From Vampirovibrionales bacterium (GTDB lineage Bacteria; Cyanobacteriota; Vampirovibrionia; Vampirovibrionales; JAGQHJ01), in contig JANWKX010000110.1 in assembly GCA_025451145.1 (NCBI GenBank), forward strand, positions 1-11,818: a stretch of 11,818 bases of DNA, given 5' to 3'. Below are positions 1 through 5,562 of the stretch, one piece after another. The translations under genes were made by a program, and so were the position numbers. The notes beneath the pieces are model-generated. The model saw nothing but the letters and a program-made list of their open reading frames with translations, was not told the origin of the DNA and searched no databases. Every line of letters begins with the position of its first letter. The first letter of the stretch is position 1.

Positions 1-184
1 AGACTCGCTTTGCACCCAAGGCTTCTAATCGGGAAGCCCAGTCCTGAGCCACGATGAAGATCTCAGGCGGGAGATCTTGATAATGAAATGTCTCCTCACG
101 AGGGGCCAGTTGAAGATAGCCGCATCGACTGCCTGCAATGGCAACCAAGGGGTGTGTGGTTTGAATCAGAAACGGATTTTTCAT
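1..184 (-). CDS. Unrecognised protein, N-terminal 61 residues (runs off the left edge)
   Basis: An open frame reads leftwards from an ATG at 182-184 to the window edge without a stop. It begins MKNPFLIQTTHPLVAIAG and includes a CGYLQLAPREETFHY stretch and then IFIVAQDWASRLEALGAKRV. The composition is that of a soluble globular protein; no signal peptide or membrane segment is visible. The only ribosome-binding candidate is a weak AAGAG about 6 nt before the ATG, and part of it lies in the 3' arm of a 12-bp hairpin at 193-232, so translation may be structure-controlled (inference). I do not recognise the family. The rest of the gene lies outside the window. Confidence 0.6.
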   Translation of the reverse strand, partial: MKNPFLIQTTHPLVAIAGSRCGYLQLAPREETFHYQDLPPEIFIVAQDWASRLEALGAKRV

Positions 185-192
185 TATGGACT

Positions 193-232
193 CTTAGAGG
201 CTTAAACTATTTTTTGGGAGTAAGCCTCTAAG
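193..232. repeat. Perfect 12-bp inverted repeat (hairpin) upstream of the left-edge gene
   Basis: CTTAGAGGCTTA (193-204) and TAAGCCTCTAAG (221-232) are exact reverse complements separated by 16 nt. On the minus-strand transcript the stem ends about 8 nt before the ATG at 184 and covers part of the weak AAGAG ribosome-binding sequence. On the plus strand it is followed by a T-rich stretch (CATGTTTCTTATT), so a plus-strand terminator is an alternative reading, but no plus-strand gene ends nearby in the window. Confidence 0.6.
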
Positions 233-242
233 CATGTTTCTT

Positions 243-308
243 ATTGGGGCCGTTCCCTCCCCAATCCCCTCCCTAATTCTTTTTTGGGGCGATGCCCCAT
301 GCCCCAAT
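243..308. repeat. Cluster of GGGGC/GCCCC inverted repeats
   Basis: ATTGGGGC (243-250) pairs exactly with GCCCCAAT (301-308). Inside it, TGGGGC (285-290) and GCCCCA (294-299) form a tight 6-bp stem with a 3-nt GAT loop, followed by a second GCCCCA (301-306). Several alternative hairpins are therefore possible. The stretch lies between two divergent genes (left-edge gene and GNAT). It could be a copy of a dispersed intergenic repeat family or a transcription barrier; the window holds only this copy. Confidence 0.5.
255..273 (-). other. Canonical G-quadruplex motif (minus strand), mirror-symmetric
   Basis: The plus strand reads CCC-T-CCCC-AAT-CCCC-T-CCC, so the minus strand has four G-runs with loops of 1, 3 and 1 nt, which fits the standard intramolecular quadruplex pattern. 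The tract is also a mirror repeat around the central AAT and lies inside the GGGGC/GCCCC repeat cluster. Whether it folds in vivo cannot be told from sequence. Confidence 0.6.
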
Positions 309-388
309 TTTCTTAAAAACATTTCTAGTGGCTTACCCCCACTTTTATTTTAAACAATAATAAGAAATCCAGGTTGGATAAAATGACT

Positions 389-416
389 TTGAGGATCTGT
401 CATGCCTCGTTAAGAT
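389..416 (+). promoter_or_regulatory. Candidate sigma70-type promoter for the GNAT gene
   Basis: TTGAGG (389-394) and TAAGAT (411-416) are separated by 16 bp; each matches the consensus hexamer at 4 of 6 positions. The predicted start of transcription is near 423, giving a leader of about 30 nt to the ATG at 453. The match is modest, so other starts are possible. Confidence 0.35.
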
Positions 417-452
417 AGAGGGACATCATCCATCATTAGGGAGGCTGATTCC

Positions 453-1007
453 ATGACTCAAAATCCGATACCCACCCCTCAATCCGACCCACAAGACTTG
501 CTCCTGGAGATTCAACCCGCCCAATTCCCCAGGGATTTGGCAACCATTCAAACCATTGCCCGGGAAGCATGGCATGCCACCTTTGCGGACATATCGACCC
601 CTGAGTTTATCGCCCATGAATTGGAACGGGAATATTCCGAACAGGGAATTTCAGCCCAACTGGCTGAAAACCACCAATACATCATTATTTATCGTGAAAC
701 AATACCACTGGGTTATGCTGCTTATCAGCATCTGCCAAACGAAGATAAGACAAAGCTCCATAAACTCTATTTATTACCGGACTGTAAGCGACAAGGCCTT
801 GGTGGCAAGCTAATGAATCAAGTTGAATTAGAAGCCCAAAAAACCGGTTTGGATCATGTGGAACTGCTGGTCAACCGAGATAACCCCTCTATCGCTTTTT
901 ATCAGAAAAAAGGCTATGAGATCGTGGGTGAATTAGACACGCCCATTGGGACCCAATATTGGCGAAATGATTACATCATGCGTAAAGCGCTTAAATCATG
1001 CCCTTGA
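453..1007 (+). CDS. GNAT family N-acetyltransferase
   Basis: This 184-residue protein has the layout of GNAT acyl-CoA-dependent acetyltransferases. Residues 102-121 hold motif A, with the acetyl-CoA pyrophosphate loop visible as CKRQGLGGKL (the Q/R-x-x-G-x-G/A signature). Residues 141-160 hold motif B (NRDNPSIAFYQKKGYEIVGE), where the N and Y of the NP-x-AFY-x-x-G-Y/F signature are conserved. The first 20 residues are polar and proline-rich and probably disordered. The start is supported by an AGGGAGG ribosome-binding site at 438-444, 8 nt before the ATG. The gene stops with TGA 21 bp from the convergent RMD1-type gene and stands alone. GNAT substrates (amino groups of proteins, polyamines, drugs or small molecules) cannot be read from these motifs. 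Confidence 0.9.
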   Translation: MTQNPIPTPQSDPQDLLLEIQPAQFPRDLATIQTIAREAWHATFADISTPEFIAHELEREYSEQGISAQLAENHQYIIIYRETIPLGYAAYQHLPNEDKTKLHKLYLLPDCKRQGLGGKLMNQVELEAQKTGLDHVELLVNRDNPSIAFYQKKGYEIVGELDTPIGTQYWRNDYIMRKALKSCP

Positions 1008-1028
1008 GTCGCTCAAAACCGGATAAAT

Positions 1029-2129
1029 TTAGCGTAAAAAGATTTCCATGACGATCAACAAAATAATAATCAGTTCCAGGGTCTGCCCCTGAGTGTTGCT
1101 CATGCGATTGGTCAGAAGCTGATAGAGGTGGCCGATAATATCCAGCTTCCTGGAAATCGAGGCATCCCAGGTGGCAATATAAAAACGTTCACTGGCCAAA
1201 GCATGAATCCGAGCCAAGTAAAGGTCGCCAATAAGCTTTAAAGCGTTATCGACCCGCTCCGATAAAAGAGCTGATTCAATTTGTAGCTCAGCCAATTCCT
1301 GAATGGTTTGCCGATAGGGGTTTAATAGCGGCAAGGCCCAGCCAGGGTTTTTGGAGACCACATGCTCATACGCATCAATTCGCTTATCCAGTTCTGCATC
1401 CAGATATCTGGCCTCCAGTAGCTCAACATTCAACAACTCAAGAACCCTAACGGTGTCTTCATAGTCGATATCGTACAGAATGGCTGCATTCCAATCGATA
1501 ATCGCCAAATCTGTCTGATAATAGGCAATGGATTTGGCCAGGGCTTCCCGCTGCAAAGTAAGGCTTAAAGGCTGTGTCTCAAACCGCAGGGTTTGGGCCA
1601 GAAGCTCCTGATATTCATGGAGCAGCACCTGGGGCGTAACCTCTGGCTTGATTTGTGTCAACGCAAAAATATAATAATCCTCAACCAGCGCAGATAACGC
1701 AGGTCTGCTGATGGCCGGTCGAATCCTTTCCACTAAGTCATTGACCCGCGTTCGGGCATCGATTTCCAACTCTGCATCAAACAAAGACTTGCTCAAGGCC
1801 GGTAAATCCAATAGCGGCAAAGGAGATCCTTGATGAAGCAGCGGAAATCGATAGCTCAGACTTACCGCTCCAAAATCGTAGATTGTCGCCTCCACCACGC
1901 CTGTCATCTCAGATAACACCGTCAGCTCCCCTAAAGGAACCATTTGAGGGGGCTGAGTATACTGCAAGTAAGCCGGTTTCTGCTTGACCCCCGATAAGGG
2001 TTTTACCGTATGGACCGACATCAATTGCTGAATTTGAGCTAAATCAACCTCATAGCCCACATCAAAGGCGAATAGTGTAATGACTTCGCCTTTGGCGACT
2101 GATTCTACTGCAAAAAACTCAGATTTCAT
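1029..2129 (-). CDS. RMD1/YagE (DUF155)-type protein with a C-terminal membrane anchor
   Basis: The 366-residue protein has no signal peptide. A mixed alpha/beta N-terminal part (about 1-150) is followed by long alpha-helical segments (about 190-340), and one hydrophobic helix closes the chain at about 350-365 (TLELIIILLIVMEIFL), preceded by ISRKLDIIGHLYQLLTNR. A final L-E-x-I-I-x-L-I-x-x-E block after a K-L-x-x-I-x-x-L-Y-x-x-L segment is characteristic of the DUF155 family (yeast RMD1/RMD8, human mitochondrial RMND1). This family is tail-anchored, and its bacterial function is not established. The family call rests on recognising this C-terminal pattern. Its ATG is at 2127-2129; the ribosome-binding sequence is poor (TTGAAG). 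An exact TATAAT box upstream gives a short leader. It is divergent from coaE and convergent with the GNAT gene. Confidence 0.75.
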   Translation of the reverse strand: MKSEFFAVESVAKGEVITLFAFDVGYEVDLAQIQQLMSVHTVKPLSGVKQKPAYLQYTQPPQMVPLGELTVLSEMTGVVEATIYDFGAVSLSYRFPLLHQGSPLPLLDLPALSKSLFDAELEIDARTRVNDLVERIRPAISRPALSALVEDYYIFALTQIKPEVTPQVLLHEYQELLAQTLRFETQPLSLTLQREALAKSIAYYQTDLAIIDWNAAILYDIDYEDTVRVLELLNVELLEARYLDAELDKRIDAYEHVVSKNPGWALPLLNPYRQTIQELAELQIESALLSERVDNALKLIGDLYLARIHALASERFYIATWDASISRKLDIIGHLYQLLTNRMSNTQGQTLELIIILLIVMEIFLR

Positions 2130-2161
2130 GCTTCAATTAACGATAATTGCATATTGTGTTT

Positions 2162-2188
2162 ATTATAGCCTTGTTTCAGGAGGGGCAA
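2162..2188 (-). promoter_or_regulatory. Candidate promoter of the RMD1-type gene
   Basis: On the minus strand an exact TATAAT lies at 2162-2167, with a weak TTGCCC (-35-like) at 2183-2188, 15 bp away. Transcription would begin near 2155, leaving about 26 nt before the ATG at 2129. The -10 element is perfect; the -35 element and its spacing are suboptimal. Confidence 0.45.
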
Positions 2189-2255
2189 ATCCTTTGCATG
2201 CCTTAATCCGGACATCATTAACGTGAAACACAAAGCTTGCCAATCTTCAGAGGAT

Positions 2256-2286
2256 TTTACACTTTCTGAAGCCGTCACCCTATAAT
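2256..2286 (+). promoter_or_regulatory. Candidate coaE promoter whose -10 box overlaps the first ATG
   Basis: TTTACA (2256-2261, 5 of 6 consensus positions) and an exact TATAAT (2281-2286) are separated by 19 bp. The -10 box overlaps the ATG at 2285-2287, so transcription would start near 2292, downstream of that codon. If this is the promoter, the longest coaE frame cannot be the translated one. The 19-bp spacer is longer than ideal. Confidence 0.4.
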
Positions 2287-2944
2287 GAAGACATCAAATC
2301 CATCCAAGAGAAAGACAGGCTTGTCCGTGACACAGCCCACGTCATTGCCTCATAAAATCGGTATCACCGGGACCATTGGTGCTGGAAAATCATGGGTGGG
2401 CAAAATTTTGGAGACTCAGGGCATCCCTGTTTTGGATACGGATCAGGTGGTCGCCACCCTTTATCAAGAGGATAATGAACTCAAATCAAGGCTTACGGAG
2501 GCATTTGGCGCCGATATTTTAGCGGCTAGCGGGAGCATTGATAAGGCGAAGCTTCGCCATCTGGTGTTTGGGTCTCCTGAAAAACTTAAAACCTTAGAGA
2601 AAATGGTTCATCCCCTTGTAGAGAAACGGATTGAAGCCTTCCTAAACGCTCCTCAGGGGGGACCACCCATCAAGGCGGTCCTGATTCCATTGCTGTTTGA
2701 AACAGGGACAGAAAGCCGATATGATGAAGTCTGGACCGTTCAGGCTGAAGAAGAGACCTTAATCAACCGCCTGATACAGCGCGATCGGATTGACAGAACC
2801 GAAGCCAAAAAGCGATTATTAAAGCAATGGTCGCAAGCCAAAAAGGCTGAGCGTGCCCACCGGATCATCGATAATTCAGGCACACCGGAGGCCACGAAAG
2901 CACAGGTCCTTAAGGCGCTTAACGATATCCAAAGGAGTTTTTAG
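2285..2944 (+). CDS. coaE: Dephospho-CoA kinase
   Basis: CoaE phosphorylates the 3'-hydroxyl of the ribose of dephospho-CoA with ATP, the last step of coenzyme A synthesis in the cytoplasm. Numbered from the ATG at 2285 (219 residues), the P-loop is GTIGAGKS (29-36), the DTD strand lies at 51-53, the IPLLFET core strand at 134-140 and the R-D-R-I-D-R-T-E-A lid region at 166-174, ending in a RIIDN-S-GT motif (193-200). Family members usually start only a few residues before the P-loop strand and are near 200-206 residues, so the first 14 or so residues look extra. A GTG at 2327 (MTQPTSLPHKIG..., 205 residues) fits the family length better and has AGG 7 nt upstream. The downstream SLH gene follows after 5 nt and has its ribosome-binding site inside coaE's last codons. 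Confidence 0.93.
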   Translation: MKTSNPSKRKTGLSVTQPTSLPHKIGITGTIGAGKSWVGKILETQGIPVLDTDQVVATLYQEDNELKSRLTEAFGADILAASGSIDKAKLRHLVFGSPEKLKTLEKMVHPLVEKRIEAFLNAPQGGPPIKAVLIPLLFETGTESRYDEVWTVQAEEETLINRLIQRDRIDRTEAKKRLLKQWSQAKKAERAHRIIDNSGTPEATKAQVLKALNDIQRSF

Positions 2945-2949
2945 CCCCC

Positions 2950-4071
2950 ATGGTTCACGCTTCTGTTTGCCGCCTATCCATTTTTTGCCTGATGATTGTC
3001 AGTCTGGCCTGTTTGTCACCTAAGGCCTTGGGCGATCCTCAACCAACGGAAACATCTTCCTCCAATACAGCGTCTACGGCAGCCCCTTTAAAACCCAAAT
3101 CAACTGTTACCCTCCCCTCAGATGTCACGCTCAAGCCAGACCAGGGCATCATGAGATATTTAATCCGAAGAGGCTACTTTAACCCTTTCCCGAATAATTT
3201 GTTCCACCCCAATGCGCCCATTAGCCGTGCAGAGTTTATCACGTTACTCTACCGGGCCTCCGGATTAAACACCCCCTTTGTCAGCGAGTTTCCGTATTTC
3301 CGAGACGTCCCCACCAATTATTGGGCCTATACGGCCATCGAAGGCTTACGCATTCGAAACATGCTCACCGGATTCCCGGAAGGTTATTTTCATCCGGAAG
3401 AACCCTTGAGTCGAATGGATGCCGGTGTCCTGATGAGTAAAACCCTGGGTGAAAACTGGCTGAAACTCACGCCCAATGAAATCACCTCAACCCTGTCCCA
3501 CTATGGTGAGGCACCGGACAGCTTGCCGGACTGGGCCAGATATGATCTAGCCAGAAGCGTTTATGCAGGCTTCTTGTTGCCACATCACGTCATTGTGGGC
3601 AACCAGACAAAATTTGCCCTGGCCTTAAAGGCCCCTATCAACAGAATGGAAGCGGCCCAAATGATTTATAGACGTGCCCTCTTGGGTAAAGAAGAAAATG
3701 CCGCCGAAGTGCAACAAATCGTCTGGATTCCAGGAGGGATTACCTTGGATATCTCTCCAAGTTCGGCCATTTCTGCCACCCAGCTTGCAGTAGGAGAGCC
3801 CCTGTATTTTACTTTGCAGACACCCGTCCAGGATAAGGCCCTGAACCTGGTTTTACCTAAAGGCACGCGCATCCGGGGCCGCGTTTTAACACTATCCAGT
3901 GATCATCTGGAGAGCTTAGTAGTGTTTAATCGAGCATCTTTGCCTTCTGGTGAAAACTACCGCATGAACGCAAAGCTGATGTTGAATTTTGAGCAAATCA
4001 AAAAAGACAACCTCTATTTTGTGCCAGGGAACCTGTTCCAAACCATTACTCAACCCCCCAGTGAACCCTAG
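2950..4071 (+). CDS. Secreted SLH-domain (S-layer homology) envelope protein
   Basis: The 373-residue protein starts with a signal peptide (hydrophobic 9-22; likely cleavage after A-L-G at 26-28). A Ser/Thr/Pro-rich linker (29-62) leads to three SLH repeats: about 64-105 (FHPNAPISRAEFITLLYRAS), about 117-166 (FRDVPTNYWAYTAIEGL, then FHPEEPLSRMDAGVLMSKTL) and a more divergent one at about 192-245 (PDWARYDLARSVYAGFL, APINRMEAAQMIYRRAL). SLH repeats bind secondary cell-wall polymers or peptidoglycan, so the protein is probably held at the wall. The last 110 residues are beta-rich (GTRIRGRVLTL) and unrecognised; no porin-like barrel is present, unlike cyanobacterial SLH-porins. An AAAGGAG site at 2931-2937 lies within coaE, about 12 nt before the ATG, suggesting co-transcription and perhaps translational coupling. 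Confidence 0.88.
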   Translation: MVHASVCRLSIFCLMIVSLACLSPKALGDPQPTETSSSNTASTAAPLKPKSTVTLPSDVTLKPDQGIMRYLIRRGYFNPFPNNLFHPNAPISRAEFITLLYRASGLNTPFVSEFPYFRDVPTNYWAYTAIEGLRIRNMLTGFPEGYFHPEEPLSRMDAGVLMSKTLGENWLKLTPNEITSTLSHYGEAPDSLPDWARYDLARSVYAGFLLPHHVIVGNQTKFALALKAPINRMEAAQMIYRRALLGKEENAAEVQQIVWIPGGITLDISPSSAISATQLAVGEPLYFTLQTPVQDKALNLVLPKGTRIRGRVLTLSSDHLESLVVFNRASLPSGENYRMNAKLMLNFEQIKKDNLYFVPGNLFQTITQPPSEP

Positions 4072-4085
4072 GTTTAGTCTATATT

Positions 4086-4110
4086 CCCATTCAATGGTTA
4101 TTTCAATGGG
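4086..4110 (+). terminator. Possible weak terminator hairpin after the SLH gene
   Basis: CCCATT (4086-4091) and AATGGG (4105-4110) form an exact 6-bp stem with a 13-nt loop, 15 nt after the SLH stop codon, followed by GTTCTTCCCTTC rather than a clean T-run. It could end the coaE-SLH transcript, but the tail is weak. Confidence 0.25.
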
Positions 4111-4312
4111 GTTCTTCCCTTCAAAAAGAATTTTATTGGATCTTTCTTATTTCAGAGAAAAGACAACCGTCCTGGGGCCAGGCACGCTCAATCATGGGTG
4201 TCCATCAGCCCAGTGAGTCATGCGCCTTTGGCGAGAATACTGCTTTAATCAGCGGCATCAATGGGCTTCATGGCACTGGGTGTGACTTGGAGCACCAGTT
4301 TTCCACGAAGTG

Positions 4313-4340
4313 TAGACAAACCGTTTTCATCAGCTAAAAT
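4313..4340 (+). promoter_or_regulatory. Promoter of tRNA-Ile
   Basis: TAGACA (4313-4318) and TAAAAT (4335-4340) are separated by 16 bp, each 5 of 6 to the sigma70 consensus. Predicted transcription start is near 4347, about 11 nt before the mature tRNA 5' end at 4358. Confidence 0.6.
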
Positions 4341-4357
4341 GAATTAGTCTGGTGAAT

Positions 4358-4434
<77 letters not shown>

Positions 4435-4436
4435 TT

Positions 4437-4730
4437 AAACCGAACCCCAAAACAATATCGGGCAAAGATTTTCAAGACAATTTAGAAGACTCTTTAGAGG
4501 TTGAGGAATCTCAATCAGGTGTAAGGTCGAACAATCGAACTTGGACAAAACTTGGACATGTACAACATTGCTTCTTCTCAATTTCTAAACTTGCAACACG
4601 TTTAAATGTTTCATCTAAAACTGTTCGTCGCCGGTGCGAATCGGGTAAACTACCGGCACTTCTTCTGCCGGATAACTTCCAGGCAATCCTGCTCATCACC
4701 ATAGAATTTTTGAAACTCCTCATGCGATAA
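4437..4730 (+). pseudogene. Excisionase-like HTH reading frame without a start codon
   Basis: The plus frame ending at TAA 4728-4730 is open back through the tRNA gene but contains no ATG, GTG or TTG codon. From 4578 it reads SISKLATRLNVSSKTVRRRC followed by ESGKLPA, which fits the HTH_17/excisionase pattern (S-I-x-x-L-A-x-x-L-x-V-S-x-x-T-V-R-R-x-x-x-x-G-x-L-P-A). The chain ends 29 residues later with an F-L-K-L-L-M-R tail of about the usual excisionase length. An ATG at 4558 lies in another frame (MYNIASSQF) and would need a frameshift to reach the HTH. These DNA-binding proteins direct excisive recombination of integrated elements. Lack of a start and the position just after a tRNA suggest a decayed mobile-element gene; a non-canonical start (for example ATA at 4455 or ATT at 4434) is the alternative. 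The opposite-strand frame is less protein-like. Confidence 0.4.
4539..4558. repeat. Tandem ACTTGGACA repeat, 11-bp period
   Basis: ACTTGGACA occurs at 4539-4547 and 4550-4558, one helical turn apart, directly before an ATG (4558). A shorter TCGAAC pair (4527-4532, 4535-4540) abuts it. Such spacing is typical of protein-binding half-sites, for example excisionase or repressor sites, but this is inference from spacing only. Confidence 0.3.
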
Positions 4731-4784
4731 CCCCTTAATTCGTCTATCGAAAATAGAGCCTCCATGATTCGATGTAATAGTCAG

Positions 4785-4795
4785 CCATGGGAATA
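4785..4795. repeat. Left copy of an 11-bp direct repeat flanking vapBC
   Basis: CCATGGGAATA here is repeated exactly at 5739-5749. In both places CCAGGTAA follows shortly after (4810-4817 and 5756-5763), with different spacers (14 and 6 nt). The pair brackets the vapBC genes. See the corresponding finding. Confidence 0.35.
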
Positions 4796-4805
4796 CACCG
4801 CTATT

Positions 4806-5216
4806 CTATCCAGGTAAAACACTCAGTCCTGATTTTTTCGCAGCTTTACGAAGCAAGTCATCTCTAGTTGCCAAAGGCATACCCAGTCTCATCGCAAGTT
4901 CAAGATAAGCTGCATCATAGGTCGTCAGCTTATGATTCCGGGCTAATGCAATAATCTCCCGCCCTGCTCTATGACTGGTTTGCTCATCAACTTCGATATC
5001 CAGGGCATTAATCATTTCAAGACTTTCTGCGACATGGGCTTCCGATATTCGCCCCCGGCGTTCTGCTTGAAGCAACACATTTGTGATTTCCAGATGCCAG
5101 AGTGACGGAACAATCGCTCCGGAAGCTTGAATATTTTCCAGCAGTTCATCTGTTTCAGGCCCCGCTTCGTCTTCAAAACACCAAGCAAGAACGACCGAGG
5201 CATCAATAACGACCAT
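4806..5216 (-). CDS. vapC: VapC-type PIN-domain toxin ribonuclease
   Basis: The 136-residue protein is a PIN domain from end to end. The four acidic residues that bind Mg2+/Mn2+ are visible: D5 in MVVIDAS, E43 in LWHLEITNVL, D101 in TTYDAAYLELA and D119 in LATRDDLL. VapC toxins are endoribonucleases that cut tRNAs or other RNAs when freed from their antitoxin. The start is the ATG at 5214-5216, which overlaps the antitoxin stop as TAATG. A GGGAG site lies about 10 nt upstream inside the antitoxin gene. The frame is open for 12 more codons upstream, but those lie inside vapB and precede the conserved first strand, so they are not taken. All catalytic residues are present, so the toxin looks intact. 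The target RNA cannot be inferred. Confidence 0.92.
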   Translation of the reverse strand: MVVIDASVVLAWCFEDEAGPETDELLENIQASGAIVPSLWHLEITNVLLQAERRGRISEAHVAESLEMINALDIEVDEQTSHRAGREIIALARNHKLTTYDAAYLELAMRLGMPLATRDDLLRKAAKKSGLSVLPG

Positions 5217-5464
5217 TAATATTTTCTCCCAGCATCCCGAAGCTCTTTCCAATCAAGCCCTTCTAATCGCTGATCTTTTCGAAGTGTTTTAAGCCGTTCG
5301 ATTGCTTCAGCAGGCGTCAAATTTCTCTTTTCCACAGGGACCAATTTTGCAATAGGACGGCCATGCTTGGTGATAGTCACCTCATGACCTTGCACAACCT
5401 CTTCAAGCAAACTTGAAAAATGCGTTTTGGCTTCAAAGGCACCGACTTCTTTTTTCTTTGCCAT
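5216..5464 (-). CDS. Phd/YefM-type antitoxin partner of the PIN toxin
   Basis: The 82-residue protein has an N-terminal Phd/YefM DNA-binding fold (about 7-46: VGAFEAKTHFSSLLEEV, then VTITKHGRPIAKLVPV) and a charged C-terminal tail (about 47-82, ending LDWKELRDAGRKY) of the kind that wraps around and blocks the PIN active site. It should neutralise the toxin in the cytoplasm and, with it, repress its own promoter. The start ATG (5462-5464) has AAAGGA about 7 nt upstream. Its stop shares one base with the toxin start. A palindromic operator overlapping the -10 box supports autoregulation. Pairing of Phd-fold antitoxins with PIN toxins is common, and such genes are often annotated vapB. Confidence 0.9.
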   Translation of the reverse strand: MAKKKEVGAFEAKTHFSSLLEEVVQGHEVTITKHGRPIAKLVPVEKRNLTPAEAIERLKTLRKDQRLEGLDWKELRDAGRKY

Positions 5465-5474
5465 GATAGATCCT

Positions 5475-5512
5475 TTAAACTAGTTTAATACCAGTTTAAC
5501 ATATTGGTTCAA
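5475..5512 (-). promoter_or_regulatory. vapBC promoter and palindromic operator
   Basis: On the minus strand TTGAAC (5507-5512) and TATTAA (5485-5490) form a -35/-10 pair with 16-bp spacing. An exact 14-bp palindrome, TTAAACTAGTTTAA (5475-5488), overlaps the -10 box, and a third half-site AGTTTAA (5493-5499) repeats AGTTTAA (5482-5488) one helical turn away. This is the arrangement expected for autorepression by a toxin-antitoxin complex. Confidence 0.6.
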
Positions 5513-5562
5513 AAAATTCTATCCATCTGTAGATCTCTTTACATTAGTGATTTGGAGGCCTC

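Noticed and set aside
426..617. 63-codon minus frame overlapping the GNAT start
   Set aside because: Opposite-strand shadow of the GNAT gene; Gly/Leu-rich composition without a plausible fold and no ribosome-binding support.
556..813. 85-codon plus frame inside the GNAT gene
   Set aside because: Out-of-frame shadow; the GNAT frame carries the conserved motifs through this stretch.
1004..1016. TTGAG-TCG-CTCAA hairpin between the GNAT and RMD1-type genes as a bidirectional terminator
   Set aside because: Stem of only 5 bp, overlaps the GNAT stop, and has no T-run on either strand.
3666..3872. 68-codon minus frame inside the SLH gene
   Set aside because: Antisense shadow with no family features; the SLH frame is continuous here.
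4171..4182. CCTGG-GG-CCAGG as a terminator
   Set aside because: Loop of 2 nt is too small and there is no following T-run.
3989..4216. 75-codon plus frame from the SLH gene into the intergenic region
   Set aside because: Different frame from the SLH gene, no ribosome-binding site, unconvincing composition.
4511..4765. 84-codon minus frame opposite the HTH remnant
   Set aside because: The plus strand encodes a recognisable HTH_17-like pattern in the same DNA; the minus product is Arg/Ser/Cys-rich and unlike a real protein.
5012..5206. 64-codon minus frame inside vapC
   Set aside because: Out-of-frame shadow; the PIN frame carries all four acidic residues.
5217..5252. 12-residue N-terminal extension of VapC
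   Set aside because: Lies inside vapB and precedes the conserved MVVIDAS strand; the TAATG overlap marks the proper start at 5216.
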